From Styela clava (taxonomy: Eukaryota > Chordata > Ascidiacea > Stolidobranchia > Styelidae), in the NCBI RefSeq assembly GCF_964204865.1, contig NC_135263.1:12631426-12695425 (forward strand): DNA of 64,000 bases. The letters run 5' to 3'. This document shows positions 22,374 through 33,859 of this stretch, piece by piece. Below the pieces are notes generated by a model. The model worked only from the letters and a program-made list of their open reading frames with translations. It searched no databases and was not told where the DNA came from. The first letter of the stretch is position 1, and every line of letters starts with the position of its first letter. Both the position numbers and the translations under genes were made by a program.

Positions 22374-23540
22374 ATGTCAGTGGAAACGAAAAGGGCAAAG
22401 TGCTTTTCACCTGATGAGATTGAGGCACTTGTTTCTGGGGTTGCACAACACCGTGAACAAGTTTTTGGGGCTTACTCTAAGATTGTTACTGCACAAACCA
22501 AAAGAGCAGCATGAAAAGATATTTCGAACAAGGTGTGTACAACTTCCGAAAGTTGCTAATGTAGATCACAGTTATTAATACGTTCGAAGTGCGATTGCAG
22601 GATAGCAAGGCTTTCAATCAAATTTCCTATCATTTACCATAAACTTACTATTTTCTTCATAAGTGAATTCAGTCAATATTACGGGGAGCATTAGAACTCA
22701 TAGAGCATAAGTGGTACGACATGAAGTCAAATGCCAAAAAGAAGGTCTCTTTGTACAGGAAAGATTTAAAAAAAACTGGAGGAGATACAATAACAGCAAA
22801 ACCACCTACAGAGATGGACTACAGGATAATATCCCTTATGGGAAATGAGTCAGTTGAGGGTATACCAGGTGCTGCAGCAATCGAAAGCTGGCTTTGTTTG
22901 TTGAAATTTCAAAAATCAGTTCTACAAAAAAATATGGCTTTTGTAGTCTATCAATGATTATTGAGCATATGAATTATTTTTTTAGGTTATGATGAAACAT
23001 CCTCACTTTCCATGCAAAGTTCTCAAGTCAATTCAGGTGACACTAACAAAGAATCATTAAGTAAGTCATGTCCAATTATCTATCTTATATCAGTTAATCG
23101 CTATTGCTGCTAACGACATATAACATTTATCAATACCTATTTTGATTTCACAGGTAAAATAATTGCATCTCAACAACCATAGTTTTGAAGAGCATGAAGA
23201 CCAAGCCACTGGTATATATCATTTTATATTATACCCCAATTACACAATGAAATTTAACCTGCCTCTTCTTTTTTCTTGAAGAATAGCATTCCCTAGGTTA
23301 TGCTATTCCATACACTTCATACATTGAAAGTCAGTCTCCCTGTCATGCCCCTTCTTCTGCGTCATGTGCAGTCAGCAGCACTTTACACAAAAGAAAAAAA
23401 AGACGTTGTGATGACGAAACGAGTGATATAGTCACAATACAGAAGGAAATAAAAGAACTACTGCATAATTTGGTAGACTCTCACAAAAAATGGAGAAGAG
23501 TCTCGCAATAATTGCTGAAAAATATTGCGAGGCTAAGTAA
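22374..23540 (+). pseudogene. NAIF1-like Myb/SANT-domain gene (Harbinger-partner type), disabled
   Basis: Exon 1 (22374-22532) starts MSVETKRAKCFSPDEIEALV and reads a Myb/SANT-like helix set, but the tryptophan expected after KRAA is TGA (22512-22514). Exon 2 (22673-22868; acceptor after GAATTCAG, donor CCAG|GTGCTG) continues with HKWYDMKSNAKKKVSLYRKD and ends ESVEGIPG. Exon 3 (22986-23060) adds YDETSSLSMQSSQVNSG. The 3' part (about 23285-23540) carries a Lys/Arg stretch (HKRKKRRCDDE) and a helical tail; a missing base in an A run near 23490 shifts frame before the last 15-odd residues. The domain order matches NAIF1/TSNARE1-type proteins derived from Harbinger transposon Myb-like proteins. 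The retained introns show it is not a processed copy. Exon 4 near 23150-23210 could not be resolved. Confidence 0.65.
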
Positions 23541-24186
23541 CTCAAAATTGTGACATATACCACATCCAAACAGTTTGTTAGTGCTTCAAACAGTGCTTGT
23601 TAGCATTCCACATGAGGTAGGCCAAACGTAGGTTGACAGTTTTAAAAATTAAAACTGATCAATCATAAAAAAAAATCTCTCCGTCCGCTTGTATACAGTT
23701 CCCGTACCTTGTATATGGGGTGTTCTAAAAGTGGGCAGACTGCAAAAAAAACTTATGATTAACATTAATTAATATTAATACTGTCAAACTACTTTTGGTT
23801 CACCTTGACCTAGGGATGTCCGTATCCGAATACTAAACTATTCTAGAATGCTTCTGAAAAAAACATTTCGAATATCGTTTAAACTAAATTACTAGAACCA
23901 AAATAATACTTCACAAGTGTTTCAGTAACTTTATTTCCCAACATAAGTGGGGTCTCCCTAAAACCAGGCACTTGCGAATTCAGGCACTTTTTCAGGCACC
24001 ATTTCAGGCACTTTGATATTTTTTATTTTTACCGTACGTCATTGGGGTTTCCAATTTACCTGACAAGATAATTAGACTTTAAATAATTTTTTGCATCCCT
24101 ATATTGCAATAAAACAATATTATTTCCAATTTATTAGGGTATAAATAATTCTTCAATAGTAAAATGTGGCAACATTGATTACAAAA

Positions 24187-25690
24187 TATAGAAATCAGGC
24201 ACTTGTGAAATTTCAGGCACTTGGTCAAAACCTATTTTACAATATATCTGATTACTCTAAAGCAGAAAATTAAATATATACACTTTGTATGGTTGAATTT
24301 ACAACATTTTGGTAAAATACAATACCGTTTGTGACTGATGGAGACGTGTCATATTTCGCAAGTGCCTGATTTTTCTTGGTGACAGTTGCCATTGTTTTTA
24401 GCAATTATTTTCTTAAATTATTTGCGTCAGAACTTACTATTCTTTGATTTCTAACGCAAATTCATTGTTCCACAACAATTTGAGCGTTTTTAATAATGCA
24501 ATGAGCAATACCATTTGACAATATATGGTCAACCATCGTACTTTCTGGATTTATTTGAAATTGAATATGAATGATAAAATCTGGCAACCACAAGCACAAA
24601 ATACTAAAACCAGGCACTAGTGAAATTTCAGGCACTTGGTAAAAACCTATTTCTCGGTGTTTTTACTTACTTTGAAGCAGAAAACTAAAATATACACTCT
24701 TTTGTATGATTGAAATGACGTCTTTTTGGTAAAAAACAAAAACGATTGGGACTGGTGATGAGGGGTCAAATTTCGCAAGTGCCTGATTTTTCATTGTTTT
24801 CGATAACAGTTGCCATATATTTTGGCAACAATTTTTCTAAATACTTTGCGTCAGCACTTACTATACTTTGCTTTCTAACGCAAATTCATTGTTTCACAAC
24901 ATTTTGAGCGTTTTTAATATTGCAATGAGCAATACCATTTAACAACATATGGTCAACCATCGTACTTTCTGGATTTATTTGAAATTGAATATGAATGATA
25001 AAATCTGGCAACCTCAAGCACAAAATACTAAAACCAGGCACTTGTGAAATTTCAGGCACTTTGTAAAAATCTATTTCTCAATGTTTTTACTTACTTTGAA
25101 GCAGAAAACTAAAATACACACTCTTTTGTATGATTGAAATGACGTCTTTTTGGTAAAAAACAAAAACGATTGGGACTGGTGATGAGGGGTCAAATTTCGC
25201 AAGTGCCTGATTTTTCATTTTTTTCGATAACGGTTGCCATATATTTTCGCAACAATTTTTCTAAATTATTTGAGTCAGAACTTACTAATCATTGCTTTTT
25301 AAAGGAAATTCCTAGTTCTACAACAATTTCAGCGTTTTTAATAATGCAATGAGCAATATCATTTGACAACATATAGATAACCATCGTACTTTTTGGATTT
25401 ATTTGAAATTGAATAGGAAAGATAAAATCTGGCAACCGCAAGCACAAAATACTAAATTCAGGCACTTGTGAAATTTCAGGCACTTTGTAAAAAACTATTT
25501 CCCGATGTTTTTGATTACTTTAAATCCGAAAATCCGAATATACATATTTTGTATGACTGAATTTGGTATTTTTATTGTCCAAAACTAGAAGAACTATCAC
25601 TGGTAGGAATGTGGCAAATTTGAAAAGTGCCTGATTTTTTGGTTTTGTCAATGGTAGTTGCCATATCTCTATAATTTTTATTTTTTTTTC
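24187..25690. repeat. direct repeats of about 414-424 bp in the left arm
   Basis: Successive units start at 24187, 24601, 25025 and 25449 (the last incomplete). Each runs from an AGGCACTTG pair, through a TTTGAAGCAGAAAACTAAA block, AAGTGCCTGATTTTTC, and a TATGGTCAACCATCGTACTT block. The right arm has one full unit and part of a second, so the arms differ in unit number. Confidence 0.9.
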
Positions 25691-27775
25691 ATATGTTGTT
25701 TCCCTATTGCATTATTTTATAAAAGTCAATGTTTGTATGAGAGCTCCCCTTAGCATAAATGGAATTAAACTTTTAACATCAGTATTTACATCCGGAAATC
25801 GGTATTTAATTAAACCAATCACGCTTTTGCAAAACTATTTGAATATTGTAAAGTTTGAATGACATTGTGTTGTTTATTTTTATTAATTCAAAAGTATGAC
25901 ATATGTATTATTTAAATACGGGTTTAAATTTGACAGATTTGTAGGGAATATTAGTTATTCAGACGACATCTTTATAGTAATGTTCGGAACCCTTGAAATT
26001 GGTTCAAAACTTCTTCTAATTTGTTATAAACATTTCGACGTAATATATTACCCAAGTAGTAACAATCGCATCGTTATAAACAACCTAATTTGTCTTCTGG
26101 CAATATTAGTTCAAAATTCCAGTTTTAATTGTTATCGGACGACGATTTTAATAATGTAATTTGGCCTACGACTTCATATAAACTACATAACAGAAACAAT
26201 TGACTTATGTCGCAGAGAATCTTTTATAATACGTATCCAAGTCACATTATCCCCTAATAGAACATAATTTACCGTTCACAAAATGTATAAAAGCCTGTGC
26301 AAAATCTATATTGACAACCAGCGGTGTTCAACCACGGCTATAATAAAGATATTCGATCACTTGCTGTTGCTGTTGTATAATATTTTTTACAACCTGAAGA
26401 TCTGACTGTAATATCTTTACATGGATAGTTTATGGAATGGATTTCATGGATAGTTTACGTAGAATTATGTGTACATTATTTCATGCTGTAACAGCTAACT
26501 GTAAAACACGTAGTTCCTAAATAAGAAGAATGGCTACAGGATGGTAAATACGAGATGGCAATGTCACCTAAACAAAATTCGCTCGGCGAATGACATCAGG
26601 TAGCTGATATGCCCAAAGTTAGGCTTAAAAGCATCGTTAAACGAATGTTACAATAAAAATCCTTCAATATTCAACACGCCGGTAGTCAGCCAACGAATTT
26701 TTTTGCGTTATTCAAAAAGTTGCAAATATATAAAAACGTAAAACAGTAATTGTTTTTAATGTCACAGAAGCCGTATTAAACTCTCGATTATAAATCTTTC
26801 TCCATCAGTAATTGGGGAATTAAATTTGAATTTAAATTTATTAGGGAGATAAAACATTGAAAACACAACTTCACAAAGGAAGTGTATGAGTGAACACTAA
26901 TTGAAGCTTTCAGTTTGCAAATTATTAGAAATATTGAGTATTCAATAAAAATCCTTACTATTTGTTCTATTTTGACATGATATGATTTACGTATCTTGCA
27001 ATAAAGTAAAACCACAGATCTAAGAATTGAAAATTTCAAATGTCAGTTCTGAAATTAAACATGAAAAGGTTTTGTGTATATTTTGCTACTTTTATATGTC
27101 GGGCGTATAGTTTCTTCATGTCGCGAATGAGCATCAGAATAGGTTGTGCAGAAAATGGTGCTCCCGTAGTATGTGCACAAAGTTGGCACACAACCCGAAC
27201 ATAGTATGTGTACAAAGATAGAGGTATTAGGTTGTGCGCCATCCTGGAGCACATAGGCTACTACGGGAGCGCCCTGAAAATACCCACATTTGCAACACCG
27301 ACTTACCGAATACAAATTTTACACTTCCACAATTTCGCTTTCGATACTTTTTCACATGTATCATGATACCAACGCTAGCAAACGCAGCATTAGTATTGTA
27401 CGTGCTCCCGTATACATTACGCAATTTAACAGACACTCCAATTAATATTTTCCAGAAAGCAAAATTCATGCATCGGAATGTCAGAGTATATGAGTGGCGA
27501 CGATGCAGTGCGACAACGTCCCAAATGTGATTGAATTTTTTTGTCTCCGCCTTGTTCAATCTTACATCTGGGCGTTTTGAAGAGGTATGTACTCACTTCA
27601 AATATAAAGACTTGCACCACCTTCGGGCAGACGTCGAATTGAAATTAGCGATAAGAATAGCACTCAATATACAACGGATTGTCTTAAAAAACATTTTACC
27701 GAGAAAGAAAAGTATAGTAAGTACTAAGTTCTGACGAAAATGATTTTATGAAAAGTATTGCAAAAATATATGGTA
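25690..27775. other. unique core of the inverted-arm element
   Basis: No domain recognised. Open frames of up to 110 codons (27227-27559 minus, 27234-27530 plus) overlap each other and a MITE, so they are not believed. A near-repeat CATGGATAGTTTA occurs at about 26421 and 26447. Confidence 0.4.
27157..27273. mobile_element. 117-bp MITE, same family as 62369-62481
   Basis: GGTGCTCCCGTAGTA at the left and TACTACGGGAGCGCC at the right are inverted. Flanks CAGAAAAT / CTGAAAAT agree at 7 of 8 bases. The inside contains CACAACC...GAACATAGTATGTG and GGTTGTGCGCCAT, as in the 62.4-kb copy. It lies within the core of the 4.7-kb element, so it is younger than that core. Confidence 0.7.
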
Positions 27776-28835
27776 ACTGTAATCGAAAAAAAATGAAAAA
27801 TCAGGCACTTGCGAAATTTGACCCCTCATCACCAGTCCCAATCGTTCTTGTTTTTTACCAAAAAAACGTCATTTCAATCATACAAAATAGTGTATATTTT
27901 AGTTTTCTGCTTCAAAGTAAGTAAAAACATCGAAAAATAGGTTTTTACCAAGTGCCTGAAATTTCACAAGTGCCTGGTTTTAGTATTTTTTGCTTGTGGT
28001 TGCCAGATTTTATCATTCATATTCAATTTCAAATAAATCCAGAAAGTACGATGGTTGACCATATATTGTCAAATGGTATTGCTCATTACATTATTAAAAA
28101 CGCTCAAATTGTTGTGGAACAATGAATTTGCGTTAAAAAGCAAAGAATAATAAGTGCTGACGCAAATAAATTAAGAAAATAATTGTGAAAAAATATGGCA
28201 ACTGTCACCGAGAAAAATGAAAAATCAGGCACTTGCAAAATATGACACGTCTCCATCAGTCACAAACGGTATTGTATTTTACCAAAATGTTGTAAATTCA
28301 ACCATACAAAGTGTATATATTTAATTTTCTGCTTTAGAGTAATCAGATACATTGTAAAATAGGTTTTGACCAAGTGCCTGAAATTTCACAAGTGCCTGAT
28401 TTCTATATTTTGTAATCAACGTTGCCACATTTTACTATTGAAAAATTATTTATACCCTAATAAATTGGAAATAATATTGTTTTATTGCAATATAGGAATG
28501 CAAAAAATTATTTAAAGACTAATTATCTTGTCAGGTAAATTGGAAACCCCAATGACGTACGGTAAAAATAAAAAATATCAAAGTGCCTGAAATGGTGCCT
28601 GAATTCGCAAGTGCCTGGTTTTAGGGAGACCCACATAAGTGGGTGAAATGAACATGTGACATAGTCTGTCAAACTAAACTGATGCGAATCACTGGAGCAT
28701 TCTCTGAGAAAGTTATTTCTCTGAATTAAAGAAAACATACTGTTGCCATCACAAGCTTCTAATCAGGACTGGGAAGCTGATTCTTAATCACAGTGGCTTT
28801 GGCTACAGCTCCAGGGACCACAGTTCCTTTTTAGA

Positions 28836-28922
28836 GCTCCTGAAGTATGTGCATGGCTCACAACCTGAACCCTAAACTGGTACACATAATAATGTTCATG
28901 TTGTGCGGCAGTGCCGTATGAC
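28836..28922. repeat. degenerate member of the GGCGCTCC MITE family
   Basis: AGCTCCTGAAGTATGTGC...CACAACCTGAACC...GTTGTGCGGCAGTGCC follows the same order as the MITEs at 27157 and 62369, but the right terminus is decayed. It sits in the remaining right part of the split hAT. Confidence 0.45.
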
Positions 28923-29419
28923 TGTACTAGTACCGTAGCCTACTGCAGTACTGGCACAGATAAACTCCGATTCCATTAGGCTACCGGTACGGTACTGCTG
29001 CACTGCTATTCAATCAAACGACACCGTACCCATCTTTACCTTTAAAACTTCCACCGTGCGTTATGCAGTTATGATAAACTCGCAATAGAAAACTAATCAC
29101 TTCCATAACAGAGATACCGTACCGGTTGCCTGCACCGTCAACATCAGATTGTCGGCAATAATCGCACAAGTCTGGACATGCCCAGACATGCCCGTTTCGT
29201 CACGCTTGATAGAAAGCAGAGGTCACTATGGTTCACGCGACGGCCGATTCAGCACTTACTAACGTACTTTGAAAAAAAAAAAATACCGAAAAAGATCGTG
29301 CGCGACGTCGCAAGTTTTATACATGTTAAATTACGATTAACCGAAATTGGAAAAAACTATTCGAATACAGCTCTAAACGAAACGAAAACGGAAACGATAA
29401 GGACATCCCTACCTTGACC

Positions 29420-30178
29420 ATTTTTTCATTAAGCCTGGAATTTCATTACAATACTTACCTTACAATACTTTCATTACAACTACCATAATTTGAAATCCCG
29501 ATACTTCTGTGGATTTGGAGATCTTTTTATGTTGCTACTATTGACCAATGCTTCAATCCCATCTGTAAACTATTATCGTAATGTGAAGAGGCTTTTAAAT
29601 ATGGGACTAAAACGATAAATGTGAATTAAATACACTGCGAAGATGAAATATGGTCATTTGAAAAATTCCACGAAGCGAGTGAGTGATAAATTTTTTTTGC
29701 CAAGCGAAAAAAAATGTGCTGTTTTAACACGTCCTGGCTTATTGCTCTTACCATCGTACATCAATCCGTCTGCCAAACGTTTATGAGGACTTAAATTGCA
29801 TTCAAATATCCAGCTTAGCGATATAAGTTTCAGAAATATTTTCTATTCTCCTTGTGAGATGGAATACAACAGTCGAGACCCTCCTTCTATAGTATAGAAT
29901 CTATACAATAGCAAGCAATACGAAACTGACAATTTCACTCTTTCCAATAATAGGAGTATATGAGACTGTTATTTGAAGTGGTTTATTTATTGCAATTAAA
30001 CGAAGCAATAAAATACAGCTTTGGCGTAGATGGTGACATATGTGATGATGGATATCCAGACAGGAAGTCATAATGTTAATAGAAGAACAATGTGGAAAGG
30101 AAAGTGTTATTGAACTCTTCTTAAGAAAAGAAAAAAAATGGCTGGCTGAATTGAAAAATTAACAACATGTCCAAACAA
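29420..30178. other. no gene recognised
   Basis: AT-rich sequence between the split hAT and the LINE. No frame or repeat that I can support. Confidence 0.4.
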
Positions 30179-32057
30179 TTATAAACGATGGATTATGTTA
30201 CACATATGATGGCAAAACACAACATTGTGCTGATGTGAGGGACGTCCAAGATGACAGCATTGACGTTTGGGTGTCTCTCATTCCAAACAGAGGTCCAAAT
30301 CATTATCTCGCACACATATTAAAAGAATTTGGACATATTGACTCTATTTCCAGAGAAAAAGATAGGACGGGAACATTAACTGGAAGGCGCATGTGTAAGA
30401 TGCATCTTGAATACTTAATACACATAGAGTTTTGTGATATTTCCTTACCAGGTACAAAGCCAGTTTGGTCAATATGAATAAGATCTCCAATGACCTCTTT
30501 TAAACGATTTGCTATAACGTTTGCGATAATTTTTTTTTGGTCTACATTTAGCAAGGAAATATGTGCATCTCTAAGTTTAGATAAATGTGATATTCTCTAT
30601 TCTGGAGAATACAGAAAGATCAGTATCAACCAATATGAAGGTATATCTGTTGTAAATAACAATCTAAGAATATTGGGCATCTGGCAAGAACTCGAACATT
30701 TAAAGGTAGAAAAATAATTGTAGATTGTATGGTTTTATCCAAGGTTTGGTACTTTGCTGCAATTTTCTTTATACCTGAAGATTTTTTAAAAATCTTGAAA
30801 AAGCCTGTTTGGGAATTTATCTAGAACTGTAAAACAGAAATGATAAGCAGGATCCAAATGTGTATGAATTATAATGAAGGGGAAATAAAAATGATAGATA
30901 TTGACGAAAAGATTCAATCTATAAAACTAAAATGGGCGATCAAATTGATGCAGGGTACCAGTAATACCTGGACAAAATTAGCAAAATACTCCATTAAACA
31001 TTCCAATGGTGCATATGACACAGATTCTTTTGAAAATTAGTTTCTCGAATTTCCCATAAGAAACATACCAAATGAAATACCTCAATTTTATAAGGAAATG
31101 ATAATACACATCAGAAAACTTAATTTGGTAAGAACTATTCTACCATACGATTTTAATGATATTTGTTAAGAATATATCTGGTACAATCCTATTCTTGGAA
31201 ATTTGTCTTACCCATTTGATTATAAAAATTGGATCAGAAATGGGATTATAACACTTGGGGATTTATTTTATGTGGAAAATTCGCAACTGGCTTTGCGAAT
31301 AGGCAACAATACATCCAGTAACATACATAGAATTCAGAACAGAGTAGAAATATTTAAAAGAGACATCATATCTAATATTCAAACATGGCCCCATTAATCA
31401 AACTCTCAAATCAACCAAACTTATGATCTATTTTCTGAAAATAATTGGAATTTAAAATTCAAAACTAAATATCTTTATTTAAGATTAATATCTTCTAATA
31501 TGGAATTAAAAAAGATAGTCCTAAATCAAAGAGTTATGAATAATTTCGGAATATTCAAAAGTATCATGGAATAAAATTACCGGTAGGTATTACGATTTAC
31601 CAAGAAAAACGCAAGACTTTTATTGGAAAGCGGCAAGTTAAGCTTTACCTGTGTAGGTAATGTTTTAAATCTCTGGTTCAATGATGAAGATGGAAATTGT
31701 GTTTTATGTGACGAAAATATTAGTGAAACAGTGTATCATTTATTGTGTGAATGCCCCTTTACAAAATGTTTTTGGACTGGGTGTCAACTTGATCAAACTG
31801 ACATCAAATAAGTGCTTCTTTTACATAACATTGATAACGAATACTGGATATTTTTAATCGGAATTGGTAAATATTGCATCTGGCTATATTGAAATAGTGT
31901 GAAATATGATAATTTGGAAAAAAACCAAACCAATTTGAGAATACAATACAAAACGAAGATCCAAGGTCGAATTAATTGTTTTCAATCAGACGAAAAAGAA
32001 AGATATTTACTAAGTATTGTTGGATCTGTGCTTGCGAAACCTGTTCAAATGAGCTAA
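30179..32057 (+). pseudogene. Tx1/L1-like LINE remnant, internally rearranged
   Basis: Three parts. (1) 30179-30440 plus: an ORF1-like RRM/connector stretch (HILKEFGHIDSISREKDRTG, then TGRRMCKMHLEYL). (2) About 30440-30554 minus: reverse-transcriptase region 2 (LLNVDQKKIIANVIANRLKE, then IHIDQTGFVPGKEIS). (3) 30546-32057 plus: post-catalytic RT and connection region (LSLDKCDILYSGE; LKWAIKLMQGTSNTW) and the CCHC-like C terminus CVLCDENISETVYHLLCECP. The catalytic YxDD part and the endonuclease are missing, and part 3 has several in-frame stops. Opposite orientation of upstream (2) and downstream (3) RT pieces resembles a 5' inversion of target-primed insertion. Confidence 0.7.
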
Positions 32058-32139
32058 ACCACCTCAAACTTGTCTCTACTATTAATAATAATGATATTAC
32101 GGTAATATTTATTCAAAAATTGCACCCATTTGAACTTTT

Positions 32140-32183
32140 ATGTTGGTTGAGCTGAATATCACCCCCTTCAGCTGATCCAACAT
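32140..32183. other. imperfect 17-bp hairpin
   Basis: ATGTTGGTTGAGCTGAA (32140-32156) pairs with TTCAGCTGATCCAACAT (32167-32183) at 15 of 17 positions around a 10-base loop. It lies about 85 bp past the last LINE codons, where a 3'-UTR stem recognised by the RT could be, though it may be a chance fold. Confidence 0.5.
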
Positions 32184-32429
32184 GATAGTCAACTTGTCTA
32201 ATTAGTGTAAATGGCTTTCTTTTCCGTGAATACCGTACTATAAAATAAATAATGTAATAAATAAAATATCCTGAACAAATGGGACATGGAAATAGTTGAC
32301 TGATGGATATATTGGATTACTTCAATGGACTACATATATGGACTCTTATCTGATTGACAATTATATATGACAAATAATTTTGTGTTAATTAACATTAATA
32401 TTTGGTATAAAACATATGGGTAGTGAAAA

Positions 32430-33440
32430 TTGTGGACATTAAAAAAACAAGAGAGCTATGCTCAAATATATGGACACGTAGAGCCACATAATTTTGATGA
32501 CGTCATAGCGAAAAAAGAAGTTATAGCCTTCTGGAGAAAATTTTTATCTTTAACCACTAAAAATTTCAAAGCAATTGGTCCAGTATTCGAAGAGAAAAGC
32601 GACTTTTTAAAAACGTGTCAAGCGGTACTGAGTTAGCAGTCAGGCAGCATCTTACCTGTACACTGTAGGCCATATACGGTAATTGATCACAGAACAGTTG
32701 TTCCCTTGCAAATTTTATGTTGTTTACACTTTAGGACAGATAATTGATCACAGAACAATTCTTCCCTTTCAAATTTTATGTTGTTTCCAGTAGACTCTCA
32801 TCAAAATAAACAAATATAGTACCGGTAGGCTACAAGTGCTACAACGCTTGCATTACTGCACTGGTAGGACCGTGAAAGAATAAGTTACGGTAATTTCATT
32901 GTGGTAAGACACCGGCACCAGTACCAGTATCGTACTTACGTACTGAGCTACCAGTACCGGTACCGAACCTGTAGGTCTGATATTCCGTTCCGCATACGAT
33001 AGGCTATAAAACTTGCATTGCAGCATCAGTAATACCGCGGAAGGAATAAGTCAATTTCACTGCGTTACGGCACCGGTATGGCAACTTACCAGTACCGACC
33101 TACAGTAGCTGTAGTACTGAGAAAGACAATCGATCGCGAAACCGCTTGAAATAAGTGTAAAACCGTGTTCCCATGAGTAAAAATAAATACCGCGAAATTT
33201 TGTATGAAATATCATATCTCATAGGATTCATATAAAATTTAAGAATAAACAAAAGTAATAGCCTTCTAGCGAGAAAATTAATCTTCAACCACTGAAAATT
33301 TCAAAGCAATTGGTCCAGTATTCGAAGAGAAAAGCGACTTTTTAAAAACGTGTCAAAGAACAACAAGAACAAGAACAAGAACAAGAACAACAACAACATA
33401 ATATTGAAACGATCGTTATGTCCACTACGTGTCCAATAAA
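32430..33440 (+). repeat. two copies of an interspersed repeat tail flanking GTACCGG-rich DNA
   Basis: A block of about 105 bp (TTATAGCCTTCTGGAGAAAA ... CGACTTTTTAAAAACGTGTC) at 32519-32620 recurs at 33247-33355. The second copy continues with (AACAAG)n/(AAC)n and a CACTACGTGTCCAATAAA end; the latter also occurs at 20.7 kb. The 68-codon frame in the first copy is part of the repeat, not a host gene. Between the copies, 32820-33115 is rich in ACCGGTACC-type words. Confidence 0.7.
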
Positions 33441-33505
33441 ATAAATTTGCTGTTTATTTTGGATTCAATCAATTTATTCAAGTGGTTTCTGCTTGAAAAA
33501 AAAGG

Positions 33506-33736
33506 TGTTGTATACGCGTCTGGCCATTGTTTACGTGTGGCGAGAAGTCCCGAGAAAGTAATTAACTGCCAGACTCGTACGCGATCCGCCCAGGAACTTG
33601 TCGAATGTTTATCTGGCGTGCGGTACTGCTTTGTTTTGATCTTACTGTTATAGTTAAAGTCTTAGGTTATGCTGTATTAAATCTGTGTGTATCAACCACT
33701 GAGTCTTTTCTGAACTTGCGAACTTAGAACAGAACA
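33506..33736 (+). repeat. 5' LTR
   Basis: 231 bp, TG...CA bounded. Relative to the 3' LTR it contains extra short stretches (for example TCTGGCCATTGTTTACGTGT after TATACGCG) and scattered substitutions, so the insertion is not recent. Confidence 0.9.
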
Positions 33737-33754
33737 TGGCGTTGTCGGCAGTGG
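33737..33754 (+). promoter_or_regulatory. primer-binding site
   Basis: TGGCGTTGTCGGCAGTGG begins directly after the LTR's terminal CA, where the tRNA primer for minus-strand synthesis anneals; it starts with the usual TGG (complement of tRNA CCA). The tRNA species was not identified. Confidence 0.65.
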
Positions 33755-33859
33755 CATTATATGCCGTGTCATTGAATTGACCAGTGGATATTTAACGAAT
33801 TACTCTTGTCGCATTTCGGATATATCTGTAACCGACTGTTAAGTCAACTAAAGCTGAAT

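Larger units (their letters stand above)
23950..28632. mobile_element. 4.7-kb element with long repetitive inverted arms, 9-bp target duplication
   Basis: Ends are GGGTCTCCCTAAAACCAGGC and its inverse, with ACATAAGTG on both sides (23941-23949, 28633-28641). The arms are long: the right arm (about 27775-28632) is the inverse of the left arm's outer part (23950 to about 24810), and the left arm continues as direct 424-bp repeats. The arms are studded with AGGCACTTG motifs in both orientations. A 9-bp duplication with long arms fits Mutator-like (MULE) or foldback-type elements. The central 2 kb (25690-27775) has no recognisable transposase, so this is presumably non-autonomous. Confidence 0.7.
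23811..29411. mobile_element. hAT element, target duplication CCTTGACC, split by a later insertion
   Basis: Left end TAGGGATGTCCG and right end GGACATCCCTA are inverted; CCTTGACC lies on both sides (23803-23810, 29412-29419). TAGGGATGTCC is a known style of animal hAT terminus. The hAT's own sequence is only 23811-23949 and about 28642-29411, because a 4.7-kb element sits inside. No transposase was recognised. Confidence 0.8.

Noticed and set aside
24187-25690. CRISPR-like or satellite array
   Set aside because: Units are over 400 bp, are mirrored in the opposite arm and are bounded by a target duplication; they are arms of a transposable element.
30303-30477. Choosing only one strand as coding where ORF1-like plus and RT-like minus frames overlap
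   Set aside because: The plus frame is convincing to about 30440 and the minus frame from about 30440 to 30554; the overlap beyond that is chance.
32430-32636. 68-codon frame ending in a Phe/Lys-rich tail
   Set aside because: The same DNA recurs at 33247-33355 as part of an interspersed repeat.
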